From Leptasterias polaris (lineage: Eukaryota; Echinodermata; Asteroidea; Forcipulatida; Asteriidae): a stretch of DNA of 64,000 nt. The translations under genes and the position numbers were made by a program. The stretch covers positions 7,042,001 through 7,106,000 of the forward strand of contig JAZGTN010000022.1 of the NCBI GenBank assembly GCA_037783415.1, written 5' to 3'. Below are positions 23,815-34,900 of this stretch, piece by piece (position 1 is the first letter of the stretch; each line of letters starts with the position of its first letter). Below the pieces are notes generated by a model that was not told the origin of the DNA, did not search any database, and was given only the letters and a program-made list of their open reading frames with translations.

Positions 23815-24167
23815 CATGGCTGATAGGACGTTTCATTGATATATATATATATACACATAAAGGCTGTTTAGAACATTGAATTGACTGCTATGGCCGTGTC
23901 TGGTGACAGCTATAGCCGCATACTGGTTGCGTGGTTTCTGAGGTTGCTGGCCGGTTATTATTGAAAGACCAACTCTCTGCGAAGGGAATAGTTTGCTGAA
24001 CCTTTCTTGGATCTATTCATAGAAATTGCCCTTGTGTTTGAATAGATTGGTATTTTCGAGTGAAAAGCTACTGCAACATGGGGCTGTTCGTGCGATGTTC
24101 ACGGAATCCCGGCCGACCAGCATTCTCTCTCAAAACAATACCGTGCTCAAGGGGTTAAAACCTATAG

Positions 24168-27100
24168 TCAGTCATTGCATGTGTCAGCAATGGTCTTCCA
24201 TAGTTTCTCCACCCTACCTTGAGCACCAGGCTCGCCCCACAGCTCCTGTAGAAACCTCCACCCCCTTTCCTGCGTGATCAAGATGTACTCGTTACCCGGT
24301 TGTAAACGATAGTTGTGCAACCCCAGCACCAGATCTTGTGAGATCTTGGCTACCATACAGAGGTATAGTAGACTCATTTCTTCTGCCGTGAGAGGTATGA
24401 ACGATTGGTACCCTGCCAGAAAGTAACCGGTAGCAGCAGTGGGATTGTCTGTGTTGGAGTACATCATGCAGCTCAAAGCAGTGCTGACTTCAAACAGAAG
24501 ACAACTGTAAACCATATCTGAGAAGTCAATGACACCTGAGATGTCATACTCGGGGCAGGGCTTCATCTTTTTGTCTGCTGTTTGTGATGAGGGAATACAG
24601 TTTCCCAACTCTGACGGTGGTATTTTTTCCATCACTAGAACATTGTAGTCATTGAAGTCGTTGTGAATTATACCTGAAAATTAAATAAATTTATTGCATT
24701 ATCATGCATATCTTATCTTAGAAAGTTTTCTACAAATGAAGATCGATTGGAAGTTTTTAAGAAACTTCTAGTTAAGCAAAGATTATCAATGCACAAATTT
24801 ATTTCAATATTGTTAATAAGTGTCTCCACAACACACACAGAGCAAAAAGAAAAGCAAAAGTTCTGCATCAAAAATAAATACAAAATTACAATAACATTAC
24901 AATGTGGAGAACGCCGAACTTGAGACGAAAACAAATTTTCCTGTTCTCCAAAGGTTTAGTCAGCCAATAAAAGTATTCAGTAAGAAGGTGTTCAAATGGT
25001 TACACATCTATGTTTCGAATCCCCTTATGGATTACTCTACAACCCTAACTTGTAGATCACAAGAGGTTATCGGAACATAAAGTCAGTCACCGTTCAAATA
25101 TACACAGAAAGGCAAGCATATAAATAATACAAATCCCACTCCAAGAACAAACAACAACCCTGGTACAAGAAGAAAATCTTAACAATTTTAACAAATCGAT
25201 GTATAATTTTGTTTCACTTTGACCAGAGATAAGTTGTGTGGTCGAGTCAAGAGTGATGTAAAATACAAAATATACCATTTTGCAATTCTGACAACAAAAA
25301 GCATTGTGGGGCAGATGGGGGAAACATTTGGGGTAATTGTGCCTTTGATGGTACAAGCTTGGAATTTGGCGCAAAGTCAGAGTATGTAATGAGAAAGATA
25401 TGTGGCTATATAGGGCCATCATAGATTTGTCCTTTGAAAAATATAAGTAGAATAGCGTGCAATTTTCTACATTTTCAAAATGGACCTATAGCCAAATGTC
25501 TTGCTCCGACTGTATTCCATGCTTGTATCATCAAAGGCCGGTCCCATCACCAGTTGGGCTGTGTCCGAATTAGCGGCTGTCGCTATAGACATTCTACATG
25601 TATGCTTCCATGCTTGTTCACATGATGTGACAAGGTCTTTAGATACAAATGTGAGGGCTTACTTACATTTTCTCAACGTTTTAATCTTCGGCACAACCGC
25701 CTTATCAAATGCATTGAGGATGCTCTCAACAAGTCGTCTTTTATCTGGGTCTTCCATCTCATCAATGTATGGTCGGATCCATGACAAGCATTCCAGTGAC
25801 CACTCTAAATTATTGGCTTGGCTTTTGAAGCTTTCTGGTATATCTGGGAAGTCCTGTCAAATCATACAATGAAATAAATAAATGAACATTGTTTAGTCCG
25901 AATGCTTTTTTATAAACTTAACTAACTAACCCCCTGGGGAAAAAAATCTCGAGTTGGTTACAACCAACAAACAGTATTAATTTGAAGAAAACAATTGTAA
26001 ATGGCTCCAATTCTAGCATTGATTGGCTTTTTAAAATTTTTGTTTCTTAATTCCCTGTTGTATTTTGGCCATTTGAAGCATATTAATACCGTTTGGTGAA
26101 CAGCAGGCATAGTGTAACCATTCATCACGCTGCTAACTACATGACTCCAACTGACCTCTTGTCATAGGGCTGTTTGGTGGTCTAGTAATAAGACACTCCA
26201 ATCTAAAATGGCGAAAGTCGGGTGGGATTTGAACCCAAGGCCTTCAATCCACATTACTGGGGCTCGAGTATACAGTGCTTATCAAAACATCGGTGTACAT
26301 AAATAATAATAATTATAATAATAATATTCTTTATCCCGATTAAATTATTACATTGATAAATATATATAAACATTGTATGGTTCCCAAAGTGGCAAGGAAT
26401 CAGTACATTGGTCCCAGAGGATCAAGTTACAATACATGTGAGGGTTAAACAGTCCATTTACAAATAAAAATCCTTACCATCAATGATTGGTCCAATTTAG
26501 CAAGATAGACCCCTGCATTGAAATGGAGTTGGTCTGGCACAGGGTCAACCTTATTCATTATTTGACCTGGCACAAAGGTCAAGAGGAAGGTCAGGAATAA
26601 GCCATACCCATTCCCGTCACCTGCAAGTGAAGATCAAAAAATAAATAAATGACGATTCTAAACAAACTTTTGCTCTTGTTACACTTGTATATGTGTGTTG
26701 TGTTGTGTTGTGTTGTGATTTAGCTTTCGAGAAAGACTCTGCTAGGGTCGAAACGTCAGGCCACTATATATATTAGTAATACACATACATAGAAATGTAC
26801 CTTGATTATCACCTAAACTACCCCAACTGGGTTATACTTTCACCCTGATTGGAGCCTTTTGCTCCCTTTGGGATATCAGTGATTCTCAATCAGGAGCAAC
26901 CAACGTTAGTTTAAGATATCTGAATCCAAACTTACCTACAATTTCTTCATCTACATCAGACTTCCATATCTTCTCCAAGCTCAAGTATTTTCCATTTACA
27001 TGACGTACTGGACTTGCACAAGCAAACCCTTTGGCCTTCAAGAACTGCAGCACAGAGATTTGCATCTCAAAGGCACCTCTTTGTTTTGAATCTTTAGAGT

Positions 27101-27358
27101 TTACTATTTTCAGAACAAACTCCTCGTCCTTTTCAGTTTCCATCTCCCCGACTCTAACATAAAAGTTCTGATCAGCATAGCTTATGAGTTCCTTGATAAT
27201 CTTTATATCACTTGTTCTGAAACCGTACAGTTTCTGGAGAAGCGTTTCAGCAGTTTTTGGTTTCAGAAATGGCTTCTCTATGATGTGAGGCGAGTTTGAC
27301 GAAGCGGTGATTTCAAGATGATTGGGGTTTGGTGATGAAAACTTGTTAATGGGTAAAC
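24168..27358 (-). CDS. HYKK: Hydroxylysine kinase homologue, copy 1 (5' end not identified)
   Basis: Four exons in transcript order: 26936-27358, 26478-26620, 25667-25853 and 24168-24673, with consistent phases 1, 0 and 1. They encode about 419 residues without the true N-terminus. Known role: HYKK is an aminoglycoside phosphotransferase-fold kinase that uses GTP to phosphorylate 5-hydroxylysine during collagen breakdown. What is seen: LLQKLYGF and DQNFYVRV near the N-terminus, FVLKIVNSKDS with the nucleotide-binding Lys, the catalytic loop IIHNDFNDYN, the metal site GVIDFSD, and a C-terminal helical part. The catalytic Asp, Asn and metal Asp are kept. The first exon starts at a clear acceptor (TTTTTCCAG|G) and enters with one base from an upstream exon. 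It has no in-frame ATG before the kinase fold, so an upstream exon is needed. I could not find it between 27359 and 28444. Confidence 0.9.
26190..26265 (-). mobile_element. tRNA-like SINE fragment in HYKK copy 1 intron 2
   Basis: GTGGGATTTGAACCCAAGG is the complement of a tRNA B box (GGGTTCAAATCCCAC). Only a short remnant is present. Confidence 0.4.
26700..26780. repeat. Short GTGTT tandem tract followed by a dispersed repeat arm
   Basis: About four TGTGT/TGTTG units precede AGAAAGACTCTGCTAGGGTC, the same word as in the hairpin near 39960. It lies in HYKK copy 1 intron 1. Confidence 0.6.
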
Positions 27359-27444
27359 CTGGAAAAACAACATGATAAAGGGTAAATGAAAAATTGAATT
27401 GTTGCAATTTTTAAAACTCAACACGGAAGTTTAGTACTGTAAGG

Positions 27445-27522
27445 TTTTGTCCGAATTAGCAGCTAGGGCTAGATTTCCACATAAATAAAAATGTAACTGA
27501 AGCCACCGATTTGGAAACAGTC
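27445..27522. mobile_element. Family 10 element upstream of the first identified HYKK copy 1 exon
   Basis: GTTTTGTCCGAATTAGCAGC and CCGATTTGGAAACAGTC pair loosely as ends. It lies where the missing 5' part of copy 1 would be expected. Confidence 0.4.
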
Positions 27523-28331
27523 GAACATACTCTTTCCCTATTGTACATAAGTAACCCCCTCCCCCTCTAAAAAGGAAAAAAAAAAAAAAAAAACTCAAAA
27601 AACAACACAACCCCAACAGAATTCCTAAGATTCCCAGAATAAAATGAAGACACAGTGGGAAGGAAGAGGTATACCAAGCCACATACCGACCACCAAGTGA
27701 AATTATGATGTACTGAAAAAAATCAAAACCAAAGTTGAGAGTTTTTAAAATCTTAAATCATAAAGATGTGTAAAAATGTGACTATTCTGGGCAGTTTTCA
27801 ATAATATTAGAGGAAAGACTTAATAGAGCAGAAACCCAAAACCAGGAATAGAGGAAGAAGAATGACAAACAAAAGGGAGAGAAGAAAAATAGCATCTTCA
27901 CTCTACAACGGATGCTCAAAATAAAATAAAATTTTGATAAATTAATGCAGTTAGACGTAAACAGACTTTGATAAAGTAACATTAATTCTTTATATTTATT
28001 TTCTGATAAACTCTTTTCTTACAATTTCATAAATTATTTTAAAACTTCAATATATCAGAACTTTAAATAATCTTAATCATTTGGCAAAATAAATACATTT
28101 TTCAAAACAGCTGCATGAAATGCAAACACTTTGTATAAATAATCTATCAAAATTCTACAGTAGAAGTTCACTGATTTGTCCACACATTGTATTCCAATGC
28201 CTTGTATTTTTTACCATGTATAGGTGCTACTGCAGGACTTTTAATCCTGTTACAAAGGCGCTATAAACATGAATTGCTATTCCTCAAAATGTATAATTAC
28301 CTTCCCTTTCAAAACAATTTAAATGTTTGGT

Positions 28332-28337
28332 TTTATT
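28332..28337 (-). terminator. Polyadenylation signal of HYKK copy 2
   Basis: AATAAA on the minus strand, about 110 bases after the copy 2 stop codon. Confidence 0.5.
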
Positions 28338-28444
28338 CTTCACCTAGGAAAATCACTTCTTTTTCCCCCCGTAATGCAGTAGTAAAAATGATTCAAAGAA
28401 TAGGGGGGGCCTAATTCTTTAATCTGTTACAATTTTTAAAAGGG

Positions 28445-31400
28445 CTATTTACAGTACAGCTTGTCAATCTTTCCCCACATTGTCATCAGATCTTCGTTGG
28501 GTTTACGCCACAGTTGGTTCAGCACGTTCCATCCAGTTTTCTGAGTGTCCAACACGTACTCATTGCTGGGGTCAAGGGTGAATGCGTGAAGGCCATTAAC
28601 TAGACTTTGGACCAATCGGGCACAAGTACAGACACGGATAAGGCTCATCTCTGTAGTTGTCAGGGAAAGCACTGAGTTGTAACCTGCAAAAATCCGAAGA
28701 TTTTGTTGTTGAGAAAGCTTTTCAGACACGAATCCGAGTCAAGTGCATACATTTTTCCGATACTCTTATTTCTTTGAAGAGTTTCCACGTAACGAGTTTG
28801 AGGGTTATGCAAATTAACATCAGCTACACAACCAGAAATTCCCAACCCAAATTATGGTTTTGATTGAACCCGATAGATTCAGCACTGCACCACAACCAGG
28901 CGTGTCAGTCAGAGTTCCTAGGTTTGGTTTTAGGGTTATGCTAAATAATTCTCTTGGTGTTGTGTTAGATCAAAAAGGGTTTACAATAGACCTAAAAACA
29001 GCTAGAGTTTTATTTATTTATTTATTATTTGAAATGTCAATTTGATGTCGATAAACACTGTGGCGTGTCGTGGCCGAGCGGTCAAGTGCACTGGACTCAA
29101 GCTCTGTTGTTTCTGATCAGCAGAGTGTGGGTTCGAGTCCCAGTCTTGACACTTGACAGTGTGTCCTACAGTATGACGCTTAACCATGATTGCTTTGTCC
29201 TTCGGATGGGACGTGAGGGGCTCATGTGTTGTGCAATGCACGTAAAAGAACCCATTTACAATTATCGCTAAGATAAGGGGTTAGCCCCAGTGTTTCTGGC
29301 AGTGGCTGTAGACCCTTACAAGGTGTTACATAATAGGGTCTCATAATTTGTAGCGTAAAATAACTCAGTTTAACACATACTGTTAAGAGAAAGGGTTTGC
29401 CCCCGAGTTGTATGGCATGGTTGGCTGCAGATTGCGCCACAGCACCTTGCAAACCGTTTTATGATGCTATGTAAATAAATGGCTCTTACATTTCAAACAC
29501 AGCTCCGCTAACAATGTAAAACAAAAAATAATTGTAAGCACTTTGAGATGCCCTCAGGTGTAATAAAGCAGTGTATAAGAACTGTGTATATAGATAGTTC
29601 CCAGTAGACGCCATCTTTACGGGCAAATCGCATTTTGGCTTGCAGGCGCGTCAAGTGCTCAAATTATTAACGCAGCCGCGTCATTCACTAACCAATGATG
29701 CAATGAGTTTGGTGAAATGTGCGCGTCCTGCACGCCGTTCTCACGCGTAACGCATGACTGTGTGTTCCAAATTGCCCGTAAAGATGGCCGACTTACGTCA
29801 TACTGCAACCTATCTATTTAAACATGGATGGTGGAGGAATAGCAATGCTGCCAAATCTGATTTGTTTTCATCAGGTTTCATTTACATTTGTTTTGCTTTT
29901 AAAAACATTTTCTGCATCTTACCTGCCAAAAAATGTCCACCAGAGACCAAGGGGTCCCCTAAGGTTTGGCTCATCATCATATAGGCCAGTGAGTTACCAA
30001 CGTCAAACATCAGATTGGTGTAAACAATGTCTGAGAAATCAATCAACCCAACCACCTCAAGCCTGGTGTCTTGACTCGCAGAGATGTCCACTCCACCAGC
30101 TGTGTGCCAGTCAGTCTGGTGCCAGTTGGTGTTGTTATGAGGGGATTGTTCAATATGACTGATGATGTTCATGTCATTGTAGTCCGTGTGAATAACACCT
30201 GGAAAAAATCAACAAATAAAATAAACCACAAACTCTAACAAGTCCCATTTTGTCAGAGCTGTTAATTTAAAATATTTTGATGACTGATATTCTGATGAGG
30301 TTCTGTTTGAAGTTCTGATGACTGATTCAAAGTAGTGTGGGTTTGAATCCTGACCACTGCACAGGTCATCGACTCAAGGCTATAAGGTCATTGATTGCAA
30401 TTTCACATCCGTAATGATCAAAAGAGCTTGAAATGAAAAATACATACAAATTTGAAGAAAAAATAAATAATCAAAAATCTCAAATAATTGTTTTCCATAG
30501 GGATTGAATGTTTCTTGTTGCTGAACAATTACTTTAGGGACCACTCTTGATCAATAAACGCAATTTACCAGGAGCTCTAAACTTTGCATTTGTAAGCAAT
30601 TTTACCAAATCCATACAAAATGCACAAATGACCTTTAGTCCTGAGCCGACAAAGTGACCTTGGGCAAGACACTTAACTATAATTGCTTCTCATCACCCAG
30701 GAGTAAATGGGTACCTGTGAGGATAGCGATTGTTGGTGGGGTGATAGATAAGCAACCTGCGCAATCTTTTGGTACTGCATACTCCTAAGGAGATGAGATA
30801 GAATGCTTATGCCAAATAAACTTGGGTAGAAAACAGTCTTAAAAAAGAAAAAAAGCGAGAAGAAATGTCTTAAACAATGCATAACGTTGTATTTTGGATG
30901 CTGGGTTTTGAAAATTGCATACATAGCAGCTTTATGAAATTTGCTCTCAACTTTCTCACATTTTCGTTCCCCAGACATCCTCGGCACAATTTCCGAGTCA
31001 AATGCCTCCAAGACGGCTGCAGCTAGTTCCCTTTTCTCCTCATCCTTCACGGCCCAGCAAATCTTTCTGACCATCGGGCAGCAGCTTGGTGACCAGATGA
31101 AATCATCCGCCTGCTTCTTGAGACTGGCTATTGCTGAAGGATTCTGGAAATCCTATGATGGGGAACAAATTTAAATACTACAAGTCAGTTCTTCTGACTC
31201 AACTTCTCAAGCTTTAAAGGAATAATGCACACTGTTTTCGGAGGTGTACATTCATTCAACTTTCAACAAGACTATCATAAACCTTATAAGACAAATGTTA
31301 AGACAAATATCTTAATTACTATAAATATTTGATAAGGATTACATCATCATCGTCAAACGTCAAATACAGACATACATGTAATGGTAGCGCAGCAAACAAG

Positions 31401-32750
31401 CAAAAAAGACGGACTGGTTAAAGGGGCTGTGTCATCATGATCAAAGCAGGCCTGTGGCTTTACATGGAATTATGAACTCTCACCAAGTTACTGCATATAC
31501 TGTGTGAGTCCTCCCTCCGCATCATATCTATGGAGAGCGTGTGCATTCGTGCAGTAACTGGGCGAGAGTTAAAAATGCCCTGTGCAGCCACAGGCCTTCC
31601 TTGATCATGACGATATGGCTTCTTAAATATTCAGGTAATTCCACAAAATGAGTTAATTCGCTTTTCTTTATAATGACTCTTGAATTCTCAAGTTTTACAG
31701 GAATAAACCAACATCATTTTTTAGGAGTACATGTACATTCATTCAACTTCCAACAATCTTGTTTCCAAGACAAATATCTTAAAACTGAAACATAATTTGC
31801 TACGGAATACAGTACACTCAAAAATATAAAGATTGATTTCCATTGTGGTCGTTGAGATGATCATTACACCAATACCAGACATATGGTACCATTGAGAAAG
31901 AGAAAACAAGTTAAAACAATGGACCGGTTAAATATTCAGGTAATTGCACAACAACAGAAAATATACAATAACACTGGCTTTACTTAATATAAACACAGGA
32001 ATTGTACAAAATATGGAAATAATGGAATTAATGAATTTAAAAGTTATTGACAATACATAGAGTAGGAAACTGCACGAATTAAAGATAATGTTTACCAGTA
32101 CGGATGTTTACATGTACTAATAGTCACAGGATGAAATACTTACAAGTAATGCCCTGTCAATAGTGGCTAGTCTCCTCCCCAAGGTGTAGAACCATTTATC
32201 AGGAACACCGGGTGTGTTTGGCTGATAGTGGTCCCTGACTAACTTGCCTGGAATGAAGACCATCATCCTTACCATAAACTTGAGACCTGCAGGCTGTTTA
32301 CCAGCTTGAAGATGAAGTACAGGATTGGTAAGTCTCAAATAAATTGATTAGTTTCATTCTTAAAGCTCTTTGTAATTACATTGTTACTTTAGTTAGTCAC
32401 TTACTTCTGTCCAATATCTCCTCTAGGCAACAGTACTTGCCACTGAGATTTGTCACTGGAGTTGGGCAAACAATGCCACATTCGGAGAGATAAAGCAGGA
32501 CATCGGTTTGTGCTTTCATCAGATCAAGGTTGCTCGAGTCACGCGAGTTGACAATTTTCAGCACAAATTCATTATTTTCCGACGGCCCATTTGAATACTT
32601 GATGTAGAAGTTGCGGTCATCGTATCCTGGTAACTGCTTGATGTCATCAATGGACCAGCCGTAGAGTTTCTGGACCAGGGCTCTTGCTCCATCGCTATCT
32701 AAGCAGGCTGGATAAACTGGGGTTTGTTCATTTGAAGTTTGATGTGCCAT
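28445..32750 (-). CDS. HYKK: Hydroxylysine kinase homologue, copy 2 (complete)
   Basis: Five exons in transcript order: 32405-32750, 32144-32304, 30960-31152, 29923-30198 and 28445-28683. Junctions are GT-AG with phases 1, 0, 1 and 1, giving 404 residues. Same family as copy 1 and vertebrate HYKK (about 373 residues). What is seen: ALVQKLYGW and DRNFYIKY, FVLKIVNSRDS with the nucleotide-binding Lys, the catalytic loop VIHTDYNDMN (Asp239, Asn244), the metal site LIDFSD (Asp287), then a helical C-terminus with EYVLDTQKTGWNVL. The ATG has A at -3 and G at +4. For exon 2 I chose the acceptor at CTTCAAG|C because it aligns GKQPAGLKFMVRMMVFIPG with the matching 19 residues of copy 1; a nearby TGCAG|G acceptor would shorten this by six residues. 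SINEs and MITEs fill introns 3 and 4. Confidence 0.93.
29061..29589 (+). mobile_element. tRNA-Leu-headed SINE in HYKK copy 2 intron 4 (antisense to the gene)
   Basis: Head: GTGGCCGAGCGGTCAAG, ACTCAAG (CAA anticodon position) and GGTTCGAGTCCCAG, the typical tRNA-Leu layout. The tail GTGTATAAGAACTGTGTATA matches the SINE at 18971-19350. It is about 150 bases longer, because a block around 29275-29400 (TAAGGGGTTAGCCCC, then AGAAAGGGTTTGCCCCC) looks internally duplicated. It abuts the 228-bp MITE at 29590. Confidence 0.75.
29590..29817. mobile_element. 228-bp MITE, family 2, in HYKK copy 2 intron 4
   Basis: Runs from ATAGATAG to CTATCTAT, with imperfect terminal inverted repeats that include GCCATCTTTACGGGCAA at the left and TTGCCCGTAAAGATGGC at the right. 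A second copy of exactly the same length lies inverted at 44819-45046. No ORF. The CpG-rich middle (ACGCGTAACGC) differs from the AT-rich surroundings. Confidence 0.8.
30305..30870 (+). mobile_element. SINE-like insertion in HYKK copy 2 intron 3
   Basis: A B-box-like GGGTTTGAATCCTGACC near 30338 and a body with CCTTGGGCAAGACACTTAAC and GAGTAAATGGGTACCTGTGA near 30657-30720. These words are characteristic of tRNA-derived SINEs of deuterostomes. The segment between them is not recognisable. Confidence 0.45.
31418..31626. mobile_element. MITE, family 4, in HYKK copy 2 intron 2
   Basis: TTAA at both ends. The left end TTAAAGGGGCTGTGTCATCA and the right end TTGATCATGACGATATGGC are imperfect complements. 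GTTACTGCA and TGCAGTAACTGGG form inner arms. The paired copy is 36752-36963. Confidence 0.7.
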
Positions 32751-33297
32751 ATTTCTAGTTTAAATTTAAAAACAAAACAAAATTAATTTTGATATAGGCT
32801 TATAAACATGGTACTACTGGTAGTGGGTATCTTGCCGCTGTGGCAGGAGACTTATATCCCTCGGGCGATTCCGATAGTGGATTGTCTGTTCAAGATCCAA
32901 CTTTGAAAGTCCCGAACTCTCAGTATTTGTTTAGGCATACTGGTGTGATCCAGGGTTGAGATAAACACGATAATCCGAACCACAGAAAATCATTCACAGT
33001 TCTCAGTCATCTTCAGTCGAGTACATAAACACTCTTATATGTAAAATACTGAGAGTTTTGGACTTGAAAAGTTGGATTTTGAACAGATATTCCATTTTTT
33101 TTAAAGCAACTCTGAATACATGATGGTCAGGTCTTTACACAGGGCGATATAATTATTTGATGCTGAAGTAGAAACCTCCCAGAATTACAACTTGACACAC
33201 ACACACAAGTTATTACGGGCTGTAAGTCAAAACAGCCATTTCGCATAGCCCCCCTACCACTTGAAAAGTCACTATCTTCCATAGTCACAAAAAGTCG

Positions 33298-33351
33298 TAG
33301 CCCAACTTGTGTAGCCAAGCTGATTTCAGCTTGGCTACACAAGTGGGGCTA
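33298..33351. repeat. Hairpin: 26-bp arms with a 2-base loop
   Basis: The left arm (TTGTGTAGCCAAGCTGA at its inner end) and right arm (TCAGCTTGGCTACACAA) are complementary over 26 bp with one mismatch and only TT between them. It lies about 550 bp upstream of the HYKK copy 2 start codon. Confidence 0.85.
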
Positions 33352-34900
33352 AAAAGGTTGCAGCCAAAGTTTGGTTTTATTAAAATTGTTCCTGAAGGTT
33401 CAGGCTTCTCAATGGAAAAAGTTAGAATGAAAGCAGGAATCGGTGGAAATACATATTTCTTTGATTTTGGGGACTTTTTCAAACAGTAAAAAAAAATCAA
33501 TATGGTTGATTTGGATTCGGTTAATTTAAATCTCTTAAAATATAGACTGTAAACAACTTTCGAGACGGTTTTCATGGCGATATGCACTGCTCAGAACCTC
33601 AGACAGAGTCAAAACAGTAAGTTAAAATACTTCTTATTCTTAATTGTGAAGCGATTTTCATCACATTTTTGACCATTTTTGTGACTAAACAAGTGATTTT
33701 TTCATTAATTCTTTTACATAATATACTTCTGGACCATTGGGAACTAAAACATAAATATAGGAGTATTGATTTTTGCCTATTCTGGCGCAGTTTGGTTTGA
33801 CCTTGAGCTGGCCGGGGCCCGCCGCACCCACCTGTGGCGTATAGTCGCGATAATCGTGCAAACCATCCCATAGAGCAAGACTAAGGTAAAAGTAGTGCAG
33901 TGGAGGTAGATATTTTGGGGTGCAACATCGCCCGCCTAATTAGGGGTCATGATATCCAAAATAAACCAAATGCACTGGATTAGAATTAGTGAACAACCTA
34001 CCACTGTAGTACCACAAAAATGATAAGAAGGTGAACTGTTCCAACTTGTTTCAGAAGTAAGTAGCCTATGCCATCGATCAGTCAGCTGCTGGGTGTGGTA
34101 CGTCGTCTCTCTAGCTCTCTCTCTCTGTAGCTAGCTACTGTCCCAATATACGGCTCTGCTGTGCCGTCGTCTATGGCGCCCTCAAGTGTGGAGTATAAAT
34201 AAAGTGCAAGGTGTTGGCGGGTGATTTTAAGAGTTATGTAATCACTCACTTGTTTTCGTCTCTTTTTTGGGGGGGGGGGGGCAGAATAGGGGTCTACGTA
34301 CTTAAATAATTTCCAATTACATAAATAGCAGCTTTTTAATTTTTTTTATCCATGTGAAGTTTATTGTTTCTTACATTTGTTTCCTTCAATATTATTAATA
34401 AGCTTGTCTGGGTTCTCACTCGGCCTTTTAGTTTAAGGCAAAGGTATACCTCTGGTTTTTGAAGCGTTTGATTGTTTCAATCCTTTATAAATGTTGATAA
34501 ATGCAATAAAACTAACATGTGAAAATTTCATTTCAAAAGGTGGTCGTGCTTTTGAGATCGCCGGAAATCCGGAGCATGCCTTTTTTGTCTAGACCATCAT
34601 GGAGGAAGGAAAAGGAAAAACTAGACTCAGTAACTGGGGCGCTGTAGGCCTACTTGTTTTTTCGAAATTTTGACATCTTCCACGTAGGAAGAGTACTAAT
34701 AGGAATACACAATCTGAGAAGCGTTTCTGACAGAAACGCTTCTCAGATTCAAATTTATGGGCATAAAAACTAATTTATTTTTTACATAACCACAGAACTT
34801 CGAAGTGAAATGTTTCTCAAAATGATTTTAGCTGTCGAAAGCTGATGTAGGCTTAAATAGGTTTTTACTGCCATTAATTTTAAGAGTGGTTACCGAACAT
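33352..34900. other. Gene-free stretch with low-complexity tracts
   Basis: A CTCT-rich tract lies near 34105-34130 and a G run at 34268-34281. A short perfect inverted repeat AGAAGCGTTTCTGACAGAAA followed by CGCTTCT occurs near 34718-34744. No recognisable exon. Confidence 0.4.

Noticed and set aside
25434..25872. Plus-strand ORFs across 25434-25872
   Set aside because: They are antisense to HYKK copy 1 exon 3 and show no family resemblance.
26886..27407. HYKK copy 1 starting at 27407
   Set aside because: The codon at 27407 is TTG, not ATG, and a clear splice acceptor follows at 27359, so the residues before it are intronic.
29061..29150. Possible functional tRNA-Leu gene
   Set aside because: The A and B boxes are good, but the acceptor stem does not pair properly, and the unit continues into a SINE body shared with another copy at 18971.
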